From an uncultured Allosphingosinicella sp. (GTDB lineage Bacteria > Pseudomonadota > Alphaproteobacteria > Sphingomonadales > Sphingomonadaceae), in the NCBI GenBank assembly GCA_934539295.1, contig CAKTCN010000015.1:1-64000 (forward strand): a stretch of DNA of 64,000 bases, given 5' to 3'. The position numbers were made by a program, and so were the translations under genes. Under the pieces are notes generated by a model that worked only from the letters and a program-made list of their open reading frames with translations, searched no databases and had not been told where the DNA came from. Positions 45,513 to 55,478 of this stretch are shown here, piece by piece; position 1 is the stretch's first letter; every line of letters begins with the position of its first letter.

Positions 45513-48194
45513 ATGCGCTGGAACCTGTTGCTCAAATGCGCCGGGAGTTTTGTGGTGCTCGCCCAGGTGGCTGTGCTCTCCGCTCCAGCTACGGCGCAAG
45601 CCGACGCGCCGGCCGCAAATGTGTCTCCCAGTCCCGACGTCGGGAATGTGTCGGCGCGCGCCGCGTGGCTGGTCAGTCAAATGACGCTCGAAGAGAAAGC
45701 CGCGCAGATCAAGAACGTCGCACCGGCGATCCCGCGCCTGGGCATTCCGGCTTATGACTGGTGGAGCGAAGGGCTGCATGGAGTTGCGCGGGCCGGTGAG
45801 GCGACCGTCTTCCCACAGGCTATCGGCCTTGCAGCTACTTTCGACGCGCCGCTGGTTCACAAAGTCGCGGATACGATTGCAACCGAATTTCGCGCCAAAT
45901 ATGCGGCGGCGCGCAAGCCCGACGGCAGCACCGACCGCTACCAAGGACTCACTGTCTGGTCTCCCAACGTCAACATCTTCCGCGATCCGCGCTGGGGCCG
46001 AGGACAGGAGACATTCGGCGAGGACCCCTACCTCACTTCGCGGCTCGGCGTTGCCTTTATTGAGGGACTGCAGGGCGAGGATCCGGATCGGCCCAAGACG
46101 ATCGCGGTCGTCAAGCACTTCGCAGTGCATAGCGGGCCTGAATCCGACCGGCACCGCGAGGATGTGAGCCCTTCGCCGCGTGATCTGGAGGACACTTATC
46201 TGCCCGCGTTCAAGGCTGCTGTGCGGGAGGCAAAGGTCGAAGGCGTGATGTGCGCCTATAATGCGATCGACGGCATACCGGCTTGTGCCACGCCGATGCT
46301 CAATGGACTGATCCGCACCGACTGGGGCTTCCGAGGTCATGTCGTCTCGGACTGCGCCGCTATTTCGAACTTCTTCAAAGTTGAAGCGCACGGCTACAAC
46401 AAGACACCCGAAGAAGCCGTGGCGGCGGCAATCAACGGCGGGACAGACCTTTTCTGCCTTGAGTTCGGCCTCGAGAAATCCTCCGATCCGCAGATCATTG
46501 TGAGGGCGGTGCGCCAGGGGCTTCTGAGCGAAGCAGCGGTCGATCGCGCGGTGACTCGCCTCATGGAGGCGAGGTTGCGTCTGGGCATCGTCATCCCCGC
46601 GCCGGCGTCGCCCTACGCCGCGATCATGGCTGGCCAGAACGACACGCCTGAGCACGCCGCGCTGTCGCTGGACGCCGCGCGTGCATCGCTTGTGCTGCTA
46701 AAGAACGACGGCCTGCTGCCGCTCAAGGAGGCCCCCCGGAAAATTGCTGTAATCGGACCCAATGCGGACAACATCGACTCGCTGGTCGGGAACTATCATG
46801 GCACGCCCTCTTCACCAGTGACTCTGCTCGCCGGGCTGCGCGCGCGTTTCCCGCAGAGTCAGGTGACCTATGTCGAGGGTACAGGACATGTTGGCGCACC
46901 TCTCAAGCCGGTCCCGGGTAGCGCGCTATGTGCCGACGCCTCCTGCAAGGAGCGCGGCGTAAAGGTCGAGGAGTTTGCCGGAACTGAGCTCGGCGGTAAG
47001 CCGATCCGCAGTGCGACCGAGAACGACGTTCGTTTCAGTTGGGGGCGTCCGACCCGGCAAAGCCGCTCGAGTTCACTGCGTTGGACCGGCTTCATCACAG
47101 CCGAGGATACAGGCCCCTACCGTTTCAAGCTGAACGGCGAGGGGGGCTACCGGATCTTTGTGGACGGCAAGGAAGTGGTGAGTGCCTGGGACGCAGCCGA
47201 GCCATCGATGATCGCCGATGGCGAAATCCAGTTCGTCGCCGGCAAGCGCTACCCGATCCGGGTCGAGGCAAAGCAATCAGGCGATCGCGGCGACCACCGC
47301 TTGATATGGAGCAACTTCAGCGAGCGGGAGGACGCGGCTATCGCTTCGGCGCGCGATGCCGACCTCATCGTCTTTGCGGCCGGACTCACCCAGCGGCTCG
47401 AGGGTGAGGAGATGCGCGTATCCGCCGAGGGGTTCGTGGGCGGTGACCGCACCAGCCTCGACCTGCCCGCGGCGCAGCAGAAGCTGATTGAACGGCTGCA
47501 TGCGACTGGCAAGCCCGTGGTGCTTGTGATGATGAACGGAAGCGCGATGGGGGTGAACTGGGCGGATGAGAATCTGCCGGCGATAGTTGAGGCGTGGTAC
47601 CCGGGCGGCAACGGCGGGCGTGCCGTGGCCGAGCTGATCGCGGGCGACTTCTCGCCCTCGGGCAGGCTTCCGCTAACCTTCTACAAATCAGTGGATCAGT
47701 TGCCCGGGTTCAAAGACTATTCGATGGCGAACCGCACCTACCGCTATTTCACGGGCACCCCGCTCTACCCCTTCGGCCATGGCCTTAGTTACACAAGCTT
47801 CGCCTACGGCGATCCACAGCTCCGGTCCCCGACACGGGGCGGGCAACCCGTCGATATGTCGGTGAAGGTCACGAACAACGGTAGCCGTGATGGTCATGAA
47901 GTCGTGCAGGTCTACGCCTCGCGCCCCCAACCCGGAGCTCCGATACGCTCGCTGGCCGGCTTTCAACGTGTGTTCCTGAAGCGCGGCGAGACGCGAGAGC
48001 TGCGTTTCCAGCTAGCGCCTGAGGCCTTTAGCGTGGTCGCGGAAGACGGGTCACGCAACGTCGCGGCTGGCAGAGCGAACCTATGGATTGGTGGAGGTCA
48101 GCCGGGCATGGCGGCAGGCACGTCGCTCGAAGTCGACATCGTGGGCGGCGCCGAGATCGACTCCTCCAAGGGAACGCAGCGTAGTCTGCCTTAG
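45513..48194 (+). CDS. Glycoside hydrolase family 3 enzyme with PA14 domain (beta-xylosidase/glucosidase type), exported
   Basis: An 893-residue exported GH3. Signal peptide ends APATAQ (about residue 29). Seen: N-terminal TIM barrel with WWSEGLHGVARAG, SPNVNIFRDPRWGRGQETFGEDPY, KHFAVHSGPESDRH, and the nucleophile Asp280 in GHVVSDCAA. The second domain has SLVLLKNDGLLPL and is interrupted by a PA14 insertion (about residues 470-610; TGFITAEDTGPYRFKL, GYRIFVDGKEV). The C-terminal fibronectin-III-like domain has VTNNGSRDGHEVVQVY. The WSEGLHGVAR form is typical of beta-xylosidase/arabinosidase GH3s, but specificity is not certain. Confidence 0.92.
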   Translation: MRWNLLLKCAGSFVVLAQVAVLSAPATAQADAPAANVSPSPDVGNVSARAAWLVSQMTLEEKAAQIKNVAPAIPRLGIPAYDWWSEGLHGVARAGEATVFPQAIGLAATFDAPLVHKVADTIATEFRAKYAAARKPDGSTDRYQGLTVWSPNVNIFRDPRWGRGQETFGEDPYLTSRLGVAFIEGLQGEDPDRPKTIAVVKHFAVHSGPESDRHREDVSPSPRDLEDTYLPAFKAAVREAKVEGVMCAYNAIDGIPACATPMLNGLIRTDWGFRGHVVSDCAAISNFFKVEAHGYNKTPEEAVAAAINGGTDLFCLEFGLEKSSDPQIIVRAVRQGLLSEAAVDRAVTRLMEARLRLGIVIPAPASPYAAIMAGQNDTPEHAALSLDAARASLVLLKNDGLLPLKEAPRKIAVIGPNADNIDSLVGNYHGTPSSPVTLLAGLRARFPQSQVTYVEGTGHVGAPLKPVPGSALCADASCKERGVKVEEFAGTELGGKPIRSATENDVRFSWGRPTRQSRSSSLRWTGFITAEDTGPYRFKLNGEGGYRIFVDGKEVVSAWDAAEPSMIADGEIQFVAGKRYPIRVEAKQSGDRGDHRLIWSNFSEREDAAIASARDADLIVFAAGLTQRLEGEEMRVSAEGFVGGDRTSLDLPAAQQKLIERLHATGKPVVLVMMNGSAMGVNWADENLPAIVEAWYPGGNGGRAVAELIAGDFSPSGRLPLTFYKSVDQLPGFKDYSMANRTYRYFTGTPLYPFGHGLSYTSFAYGDPQLRSPTRGGQPVDMSVKVTNNGSRDGHEVVQVYASRPQPGAPIRSLAGFQRVFLKRGETRELRFQLAPEAFSVVAEDGSRNVAAGRANLWIGGGQPGMAAGTSLEVDIVGGAEIDSSKGTQRSLP

Positions 48195-48261
48195 GCGTTT
48201 TCATGGCGTGTGACTAACCAGTCAAACGCGCGTTCGTAGGCCCACTGTCAACGCATTTTGC

Positions 48262-48288
48262 CCGCCGGACAAACGGGAACTCCGGCGG
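48262..48288. terminator. Hairpin downstream of GH3
   Basis: CCGCCGGA (48262-48269) and TCCGGCGG (48281-48288) form an 8-bp stem 68 bases after the GH3 stop. No T-run follows, so termination is only a possibility. Confidence 0.3.
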
Positions 48289-48425
48289 TCACGCGGCGCA
48301 CAGATGACCTCTAGATCTTCCGATTGTTGACACAAAGAGCCAGGTAGCCGCTGTCGTTGACTACCAACAGAAGGAGTTCCGCACCCTTACGGATTTAGGG
48401 CATTGACTTTCATTTGCCTTCGTAA

Positions 48426-48439
48426 TGATATCGCTACCA
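48426..48439. promoter_or_regulatory. Candidate LacI-type operator before the TonB receptor
   Basis: TGATATCGCTACCA matches the symmetric word TGGTAGCGCTACCA at 12 of 14 positions and sits 39 bases before the receptor ATG at 48479. Operators of this type are known for LacI regulators of sugar receptors in Caulobacter and Xanthomonas relatives. Confidence 0.4.
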
Positions 48440-48478
48440 AGCATGGGGCGAAGAGATCCCGTTATTTGGAGAAGGTAG

Positions 48479-51400
48479 ATGAAGGGGGCAACTTCTGTCC
48501 GCGCGGCTTCGCGCGGTGGCGTGTCGGTGTTCGCCGTTCTGGTGGCCATGGCGCCTACAAACGCTTACGCACAGGCCGTACCAGCCGATAGCGGATCATC
48601 AGCCAGCGCTGGCAGTCAAACAGCTCAGGCGACGCCAATTGACGAGCAAGTCTTGGCAGAGAACGAGATCGTCGTCACAGGCTACCGCGCCTCGCTCCGA
48701 CGGTCGCTCGATAACAAGAAGAACTCGGACATCATCCTCGACGAGATCAATGCCGAGGATATCGCAGACATGCCGGACTCCAATCTTGCAGAGTCGCTAC
48801 AGCGTATCCCCGGCATTTCGATCGACCGCGACAATGGCGAGGGCCGCACGATTAGCGTGCGCGGCCTCGACGGCGGTTTCAGCCGTGTTCGCATCAACGG
48901 TTTGGAGGCGCTGTCCACCAGCGGCGGCAACGGTGCTGACAACAGCCCCAACCGCTCGCGCACTTTCGATTTCAATTCTTTCGCTTCCGAGCTGTTCAGC
49001 GCAATTCGCGTGCGCAAGTCGTCCTCGGCTGAAGCAGACGAAGGCTCTCTCGGTGCCACCGTCGATCTCGTCACCGGCCGTCCCTTCGATTTCAAGAAGA
49101 AGTGGACCTTGGCGCTTGGTGCAGAAGACTCCTACTATCTGAACAGCCAAAAACATAACCCCCGTATTACGGGCCTGATCTCGACAAAGGTCGGCGACGG
49201 TCGCCTCGGCTTCCTCATGTCCGGCGCATATCAGAAGCGCTCGTCGCTGGACGATATCTACGCACGCGGTGGCGGCAGCCAAGAATATGTTTATCGCAGC
49301 GCCGACATTACCGGCGATGAGCTGCCGGGCTTCGCAGGCTTCGCTTTGCCGACGGGAACGACGTTCCTCGCGCTTCGACCGACGACGCTAACCGGTGCAG
49401 CGCTGGCCGCTTACAAGCAAGATCCGGCGAACTATTACAACCCGGTAACAAACCCGGCAGCATACTCGGAGCTGACCGGTTCCAATCCGGAAGCGTGGGC
49501 GAAGCTGCATCCCGGCTGCGCAGCCCTACTGGCCAAGCCGATCGATCAGGTGGGACCAAACGACCCAGGCTGCAACGACTCGCTGGTGCGCATCCCGGCG
49601 CTGGCGGGGCTCAACCAGGGGAGGGTCGACAGCACCCGCATCGGCTGGACCGGCTCGGTCCAGATGGAATTCACTCCCCGAACGCGCTTTGTCATCGACG
49701 GTCTTTATACCCGCTTCAAGAGCGCGACAACGAAGTACACGCTTCAATCGATCGGCCTGAACCGCAACAACACCAACGCGCAATATCAACTAAACGGGAC
49801 CGTTCCGACGGCGACTGCCGCTTCCCGCCCGCTGACCGACGCGGAGCGCCGCGCGCTGTATCCCGGCGGGTGTACCTACGCTGCGGAAACCGCCCTGGTT
49901 CCTGGCACCGACTGCGGTCAGGCGCTGTTCGGCAACACGCCCGTTGCGGGATATCAGTTTACGTTTAACCCGAACAATCGTGACACGTTTGAATATTATA
50001 CCAATCCACAGTCGCCGGGCTATTTGGGACCGGCTGCCACGCTGCCATTCCGCGGCGATCTAGTTGGTCGCAACTCAACCACAGTGCTTGATGCTGAAGT
50101 TGAAGGTAACAACGCTACCTACCTGCAACTGGGCAACATGGACTGGCGTTCGGCTGCCGATTCTGGAAGCTATGTCAGTCAGTTCTATCAGGTTTCAGGA
50201 CAATTCGACCACGAGTTTACCGATCGTTTGTCGATGGTTGCAGTCGCGGGCATGTCGTCGTCCCGCGCGCGGAACAAGGGCATGCTGGTCGAGTTCAACA
50301 GCCTCGATACCCCTGGTGTCTTCACCTACGATGCACGCGGCGGGCTGAACGAGGTTCCTGAAATCGATCCCGGCTTCGATGTCGCCAATCCTGCGAACTG
50401 GTCGATCGTCAAGGGCTACTCGGCGATGCGGCATTTTCAGTCCACTTCAGATAACGATTATCGGAGCTGGAAGGTCGATGCCAATTGGGAAGCAACGGAC
50501 AACCTGACCTTCAAGGCGGGGTTCACTCAGCGGAAATTCGAATTCTCCGGCATCGACTATGGCCGTAACAACGACCTGGTGAACCCAACTGAAAAGGAAG
50601 CGGGTGTCTCGGTCGCGTCGCTCGGTCAGGTAATCGACTTCGGTGACTCACTGAACCTGTCCGGGAACACACCGACAAGTTATTTCGTGCCCAATCTGGC
50701 GGCTTTCCAGAAAACCTTCGATTTCGATTGCGACTGCATCAATGAATGGGGCGATTGGCGCTTGTGGTCGAAGGGCCGGCGTAATTCCTTCTCGGTGGAA
50801 GAGGCAAACAACGCGGCCTACGGCCAACTTGATTTCAGCTTCGAAGTCTTGGGCGGCCGCCGCCTCTCCGGCAATGCCGGCGTTCGCTGGGCAGAAACCG
50901 AGATCAACTCGGAAGGCTTTGACACCGCTGGCCGCGTTGTGCGTGGCGAGAACAAATATGATGACTGGCTGCCCGCTGGCAACCTCACCTTCGAGGTCTT
51001 CAACAACCTCTATGTTCGCGCCGCGGCCGCTAAGGTCATGGCGCGTCCTTCGCTCACGACGCTCAGCCCGCAAATTTCCAACATCGGCATCCCCAACAAC
51101 GGTGACCTGATCGGCGGCACGATCACGGTGGGCAATCCAAAGCTCCAGCCTTATCGCGGAAAGTCTTTCGACATCTCGGCGGAATGGTACTTCGCGCGCG
51201 GCGGCCTCATCAGCGTCGGGGCATTCCGCAAAGAGCTGAATTCGTTCCCGCAAACGATCTTCTACGATGCGCCGCTATCTGCATTCCTCGACGAGGCAGC
51301 GCGTGAACAGCTCAAGCTTCTCTACCCGGGGGTGACTGGCGGAGACGTGTTCCGGCGTGCCTTCATCGACGCGGATGGCATCGTACAGGCTCGCCAGATC

Positions 51401-51985
51401 CGCGATACGCCCGGCGGCTACCTGCAAGGGCTGGAGTTCAGCTATCAGCAGGACCTGACATTCCTGCCAGGTTTCCTCAAGAACTTCGGCATTCAGGCGA
51501 ATTTGACCCTGCTTGAGTCGGAATTCCAGTATCTGATCGATCCGGGCTCGGTGAACCCGACCACCGGTGTTGTCACTCGCCAGCCGACCTGGGCGCCAGG
51601 GCCGTGGCTTGGATCTTCGCCGCGCGGCATCAATGCAACGATCTACTATGAAACGCCCCGCTTCAGCGCGCGCGTGTCCGTGGCCGATCGTCAGGAGTTC
51701 AAGCGCCGCTATCCGGTCGGCACGGGCAATTGTGACCCGGGTCGCGTTCCTGGAACCCTCGCAAATTGCGGTTCGCCGCTCATCAACGAATTTGTAGTCG
51801 GAGCCGGTACTACGAACGTTGACTTCGCAGCTAGCTATAAGCTGTTGGAAAACGTCAGTATAACGTTTGAGGCACTCAATCTCACGGATGAGCAGAGCTT
51901 GGAATACTTTTACGAGGACCGAACGCTCAGCAATTATGGATCAAGCGGCCGCAACGTTCGCGTTGGTGCGCGCGTGCGCTTCTAG
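48479..51985 (+). CDS. TonB-dependent receptor, TonB-Xanth-Caul (TIGR01782) type
   Basis: An 1168-residue outer-membrane receptor. Signal peptide ends TNAYAQ. Then EIVVTGYRASLRRSLDNKKNSDIILD and PDSNLAESLQRIPGISIDRDNGEGRTISVRG, the signature of the carbohydrate-linked TIGR01782 receptors, plug to about residue 210, and a long barrel ending YGSSGRNVRVGARVRF with a terminal Phe. GGAGAAGG precedes ATG 48479. Receptors of this group import oligosaccharides; its position after GH3 and among pectin enzymes suggests a pectin- or hemicellulose-derived ligand. Confidence 0.93.
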   Translation: MKGATSVRAASRGGVSVFAVLVAMAPTNAYAQAVPADSGSSASAGSQTAQATPIDEQVLAENEIVVTGYRASLRRSLDNKKNSDIILDEINAEDIADMPDSNLAESLQRIPGISIDRDNGEGRTISVRGLDGGFSRVRINGLEALSTSGGNGADNSPNRSRTFDFNSFASELFSAIRVRKSSSAEADEGSLGATVDLVTGRPFDFKKKWTLALGAEDSYYLNSQKHNPRITGLISTKVGDGRLGFLMSGAYQKRSSLDDIYARGGGSQEYVYRSADITGDELPGFAGFALPTGTTFLALRPTTLTGAALAAYKQDPANYYNPVTNPAAYSELTGSNPEAWAKLHPGCAALLAKPIDQVGPNDPGCNDSLVRIPALAGLNQGRVDSTRIGWTGSVQMEFTPRTRFVIDGLYTRFKSATTKYTLQSIGLNRNNTNAQYQLNGTVPTATAASRPLTDAERRALYPGGCTYAAETALVPGTDCGQALFGNTPVAGYQFTFNPNNRDTFEYYTNPQSPGYLGPAATLPFRGDLVGRNSTTVLDAEVEGNNATYLQLGNMDWRSAADSGSYVSQFYQVSGQFDHEFTDRLSMVAVAGMSSSRARNKGMLVEFNSLDTPGVFTYDARGGLNEVPEIDPGFDVANPANWSIVKGYSAMRHFQSTSDNDYRSWKVDANWEATDNLTFKAGFTQRKFEFSGIDYGRNNDLVNPTEKEAGVSVASLGQVIDFGDSLNLSGNTPTSYFVPNLAAFQKTFDFDCDCINEWGDWRLWSKGRRNSFSVEEANNAAYGQLDFSFEVLGGRRLSGNAGVRWAETEINSEGFDTAGRVVRGENKYDDWLPAGNLTFEVFNNLYVRAAAAKVMARPSLTTLSPQISNIGIPNNGDLIGGTITVGNPKLQPYRGKSFDISAEWYFARGGLISVGAFRKELNSFPQTIFYDAPLSAFLDEAAREQLKLLYPGVTGGDVFRRAFIDADGIVQARQIRDTPGGYLQGLEFSYQQDLTFLPGFLKNFGIQANLTLLESEFQYLIDPGSVNPTTGVVTRQPTWAPGPWLGSSPRGINATIYYETPRFSARVSVADRQEFKRRYPVGTGNCDPGRVPGTLANCGSPLINEFVVGAGTTNVDFAASYKLLENVSITFEALNLTDEQSLEYFYEDRTLSNYGSSGRNVRVGARVRF

Positions 51986-52446
51986 AGACGGTCTCGACGG
52001 CGGGAGCTTTCACGAGTTCGAATATCCGCCGCTGTTCCAGTTGGTCTGGTGACATAGTCGCTAGATCAACTGGATCTCTTTTTCCGGTTAAGAGGGGAAG
52101 CCGCCTACATCGGCTTAGCCCACCTTCAACATTACCCTTTGCGAACGAACTCATGCAACGCACCGGACTGCCGTTGAAACGGCAACGACTTTCGCGCCGC
52201 GCTTGATCAGCGGCACGCCACAGATAGCGGCAAGAACCAAATCCTGCGAGCGCGCGATCATGTTGGAAGGCGCTGTATAAGCCCGAGCGTGGCTTCGTGG
52301 CGCTACACATTCCTTGGTTAAATTGACGAAAACCTTCGAATCGCTTACGACGCGAAGGTGCTGCACCTGTGCGGTTCATCGGACGGCGAAAATCGCCGCC
52401 GTTGCCAACGGGCCCTATTCGGGTCGGATTGGGGAGGAAAATTGTC
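51986..52446. other. Intergenic region between two TonB receptors with a terminator-like hairpin
   Basis: About 460 bases without a gene. CCAGTTG (52037-52043) and CAACTGG (52067-52073) form a stem with a 23-base loop, followed by ATCTCTTTTT, a possible terminator for the first receptor. TCGTGGCGCTACAC at 52295-52308 is a weak (10 of 14) match to the LacI-like operator seen before the first receptor. The second receptor's GGGGAGG ribosome site is at 52431-52437. Confidence 0.4.
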
Positions 52447-55341
52447 GTGAACTACACCATGCTTTCCATGCGCTCTCACGCAATCGGAAGTGTCTCCGTG
52501 CTCGCTCTTGCTGCGATGACCCTGATCCTGCCTTCGACGGCGGCCGCTCAGGTCGCGTCGCCCACAGATCCTGATCAGGCGGAGGCTGCGCCGCTGACCG
52601 ATGAAGAAGAGATCGTCGTGACCGGCTTCCGCAGCTCGCTTAATCAAGCGCTCGAAGTGAAGCGTTCGTCGACATCGATGGTCGATGCGATCGTAGCGGA
52701 AGACATCGCAAAGTTCCCCGATCAGAACCTTGCCGAGTCCCTGCAGCGTATCCCGGGTGTCGCCATTGAACGGCAGGGCGGGGAGGGACGCCGCATCTCG
52801 GTTCGTGGCCTCGGCGCGCAGTTCACTGCGGTGCGCCTGAATGGCCTCCAGACGATTGCCGCCGGCGCGGACAACGCGACACGGTCATTCGACTTCAACA
52901 TCTTCGCTTCCGAGCTGTTCAGCAGCCTTGTGGTCCATAAGACCTATACTGCCTCGCTCGACGAAGGGTCGCTCGGCGCCGTGGTGGATCTCAACACTGG
53001 CAATCCGCTCGCAGGCAAGCGCGGGCTGACCGCGGCCTTGAACGCTCAGGGTAGCTACAACTCCAATACTGAAGCGGTAAGACCGCGCGTCGCGGCCTTG
53101 CTTTCTTACCGAGATCCTTCGGACATTTGGGGCGCGAACGTCTCGGTTGCCTACTCGAAAACCTACGCGAAGGAGCTTGGGCACGACTCGGTGCGGTGGG
53201 CGCAGGCGACGTTCGACTCCGTGAACGGCACGCCCTGCTTCACCGCAGTGAACCGCGGCGGCACCTATGTGCCGAGTGCGAACTGCAACAGCGCCGCGTT
53301 GGCCTTCCACCCGCGCATCCCGCGTTATGTGGACGATCGGCGCTCCCGCGAGCGACTTGGCGTCACCGGCAGCTTCCAGCTCGCACCTGCCGAAGGCACG
53401 AAGCTTTCGATCGACGGCCTCTATTCGAAGTTCGACGAATTTCAGGATTTCCGCACCGCTGAGGTCCTTTTCCGAGGCAACGAGCGGCCGATCGACGTCG
53501 TCAGCTTCACCGTCCGTGACGAAGAGTCACTGATTGACGGTGTGCCCAATCGCACGATGACGTCTGGTACGTTCAACGACGCCTGGGTGCGGACAGAGCA
53601 TTACGAGCGTGACATGAACACTGAGTTCTATCAGCTCAGCGGGCGTCTGGAGCAGGAGTTCTCCGACACTGTTCGTGCGCACGTTCTCGGCGGCCTTTCA
53701 AGCTCGACCAGCGATGTGCCGCGCGAGACGACGATGCTGTTCGACGATCGCGACGCGCAGGGCTTCCAGTTCGACTATACCGACATGCGCCGTCCGGTGA
53801 TCAAGTTCGGCACCAGTGTCACCGACCCAGCCAGCTTCCAGTTGTCGGAGCTGCGCGACAGCCTTTCGACCGTGGAGAATGACTTCCGCACCCTGTCGGG
53901 CGCGGCGGAATGGGACGTCGCGGACGACTTCAAGGTCAGTGCGGGTGGCTTCTACAGGCGCTATGAGTTCGACCGCGTCGGATCCGATCGTAACACGGTA
54001 GTTTGTCCGACCGTCGCTGCTCCGACGCGAGACGTCGTTCTCGGGACGATTACCTGCACACCCTCGACGGTATTCGGGCCGACGGCAGTCTACGGCTTCC
54101 CAGTTACCAGCGCCTTGGCTGAGCTCTACAAATTGCCTGCTGCCGCGAATGCCGCGCCGGGCTCGACAACCGAATGGCTGGTGCCGGACATCGGCGCGAC
54201 CGCGGACTTCACGAAGCTCTACAGCATCACTCCACGGCGCAACGACGGTGGTACGCGCGGGGTGATCGAGCGTACCAAAGGCGGCTTCTTGCAATTCGAC
54301 GCCACCGGCTCGCTGTTCGGCATGGACTACACGTTGAATGCAGGTGTGCGGTACGCGCATACCGGCCAGACCTCACGCGGCATCAATAGTGGGGCGATCG
54401 TCACGATCGAGCGCGAGTATGAAGATTGGTTGCCCTCGGCCAACTTCTCGATCCGACCTCACGAGGACATCGTCATTCGCGCCGCCGCGTCGGAAGTGTT
54501 GACGCGGCCCGAATTGGGCGACCTCACCCCGGGCGGGTCCGTTGACGGTTTCAACTACCGCGTCAGCTTCGGAAATCCATTCTTGGATCCGTATCGCGCA
54601 TCGTCCTACGATCTGGCCGTCGAGTGGTATTTCCGCCCGCAGGCTCTGATCTCGCTGGCTTACTTCAAGAAGGATGTCGAGAGCTTCCCGCTTGCCCGCA
54701 GCACCACCGGCACCTTCGCGTCGACCGGCCTGCCGACATCGGTCATCAACCCGAGCTCGCCGGCCGCCACCAACGTCGAAGGCGCGCCGTGGACGATTGC
54801 GTCAATCGTGAACGGCACCGGCGCTAAGATTGATGGCTTTGAAGTCGCATTCCAAGCCCCGTTCTGGTTCCTGCCAGGTTTCCTGAACAATTTCGGTGTG
54901 CTGGCGAACGCGACCTTCGTGTCGTCCAGTGCCGACTACAGCGTACAGGGGCCCGGCACGACGATCACATCGACCGGTGCCATCCCGCTGACCAACGTCC
55001 CGGCACTCAGTTCACAGCTCTACAATCTGTCAAAGCGGTCGGTGAACGGGACGCTATATTATGAGGACTCCGCACTCAGCGCCCGCGTGTCGGCGGCCTA
55101 TCGTAGCCCATTTGTGGTTGGCGGCAGCGGCACCGGTAACGTGTTTGAGGGCAACAATGAGAGCCTCTATATCGATGCTTCCCTGAGCTACGAGGTGACC
55201 GACTACCTCACCGTATCGTTGGAGGGGATCAACCTGACTGACGAAAAGACGGATCGCTTTGCCGATCAGGCGTCCGATCGCGTGCTGACCCATACCGGCT
55301 TCGGCCGGACGGTCACTGCGGGCGTTCGCATCGGCTTCTAA
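52447..55341 (+). CDS. TonB-dependent receptor, TonB-Xanth-Caul (TIGR01782) type
   Basis: A 964-residue receptor. GTG 52447 is chosen because GGAGG lies nine bases upstream; ATG codons at 52459 and 52468 are alternatives, and the frame is open from 52369. Signal peptide ends STAAAQ. Then EEEIVVTGFRSSLNQALEVKRSSTSMVDAI and PDQNLAESLQRIPGVAIERQGGEGRRISVRGLG, the TIGR01782 plug, and a barrel ending HTGFGRTVTAGVRIGF. It differs in length and detail from the receptor just upstream, so the pair is not a recent duplication. Likely imports a plant-polysaccharide oligosaccharide. Confidence 0.93.
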   Translation: MNYTMLSMRSHAIGSVSVLALAAMTLILPSTAAAQVASPTDPDQAEAAPLTDEEEIVVTGFRSSLNQALEVKRSSTSMVDAIVAEDIAKFPDQNLAESLQRIPGVAIERQGGEGRRISVRGLGAQFTAVRLNGLQTIAAGADNATRSFDFNIFASELFSSLVVHKTYTASLDEGSLGAVVDLNTGNPLAGKRGLTAALNAQGSYNSNTEAVRPRVAALLSYRDPSDIWGANVSVAYSKTYAKELGHDSVRWAQATFDSVNGTPCFTAVNRGGTYVPSANCNSAALAFHPRIPRYVDDRRSRERLGVTGSFQLAPAEGTKLSIDGLYSKFDEFQDFRTAEVLFRGNERPIDVVSFTVRDEESLIDGVPNRTMTSGTFNDAWVRTEHYERDMNTEFYQLSGRLEQEFSDTVRAHVLGGLSSSTSDVPRETTMLFDDRDAQGFQFDYTDMRRPVIKFGTSVTDPASFQLSELRDSLSTVENDFRTLSGAAEWDVADDFKVSAGGFYRRYEFDRVGSDRNTVVCPTVAAPTRDVVLGTITCTPSTVFGPTAVYGFPVTSALAELYKLPAAANAAPGSTTEWLVPDIGATADFTKLYSITPRRNDGGTRGVIERTKGGFLQFDATGSLFGMDYTLNAGVRYAHTGQTSRGINSGAIVTIEREYEDWLPSANFSIRPHEDIVIRAAASEVLTRPELGDLTPGGSVDGFNYRVSFGNPFLDPYRASSYDLAVEWYFRPQALISLAYFKKDVESFPLARSTTGTFASTGLPTSVINPSSPAATNVEGAPWTIASIVNGTGAKIDGFEVAFQAPFWFLPGFLNNFGVLANATFVSSSADYSVQGPGTTITSTGAIPLTNVPALSSQLYNLSKRSVNGTLYYEDSALSARVSAAYRSPFVVGGSGTGNVFEGNNESLYIDASLSYEVTDYLTVSLEGINLTDEKTDRFADQASDRVLTHTGFGRTVTAGVRIGF

Positions 55342-55343
55342 AT

Positions 55344-55378
55344 CATGGCTCGATCCGCCTCGTGCGGATCGAGCCATG
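55344..55378 (+). repeat. Perfect 15-bp stem after the TonB receptor
   Basis: CATGGCTCGATCCGC and GCGGATCGAGCCATG with a five-base loop begin three bases after the receptor stop. No T-run follows. It may slow transcription or protect the mRNA end ahead of the strong terminator next to it. Confidence 0.6.
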
Positions 55379-55396
55379 GTATCTCCCAAACTTCAC

Positions 55397-55436
55397 CCCG
55401 TCGTCCGGTTAAGCACCGGACGACGGGTTTTCTTTT
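55397..55436 (+). terminator. Strong intrinsic terminator
   Basis: CCCGTCGTCCGGT and ACCGGACGACGGG form a 13-bp GC-rich stem with a five-base loop, followed directly by TTTTCTTTT. This is the clearest Rho-independent terminator in the window and ends the second TonB receptor transcript. Confidence 0.9.
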
Positions 55437-55478
55437 AGGCGCGTTGTCGCTGCGCCATCGACGATCCTGGCATCACGA

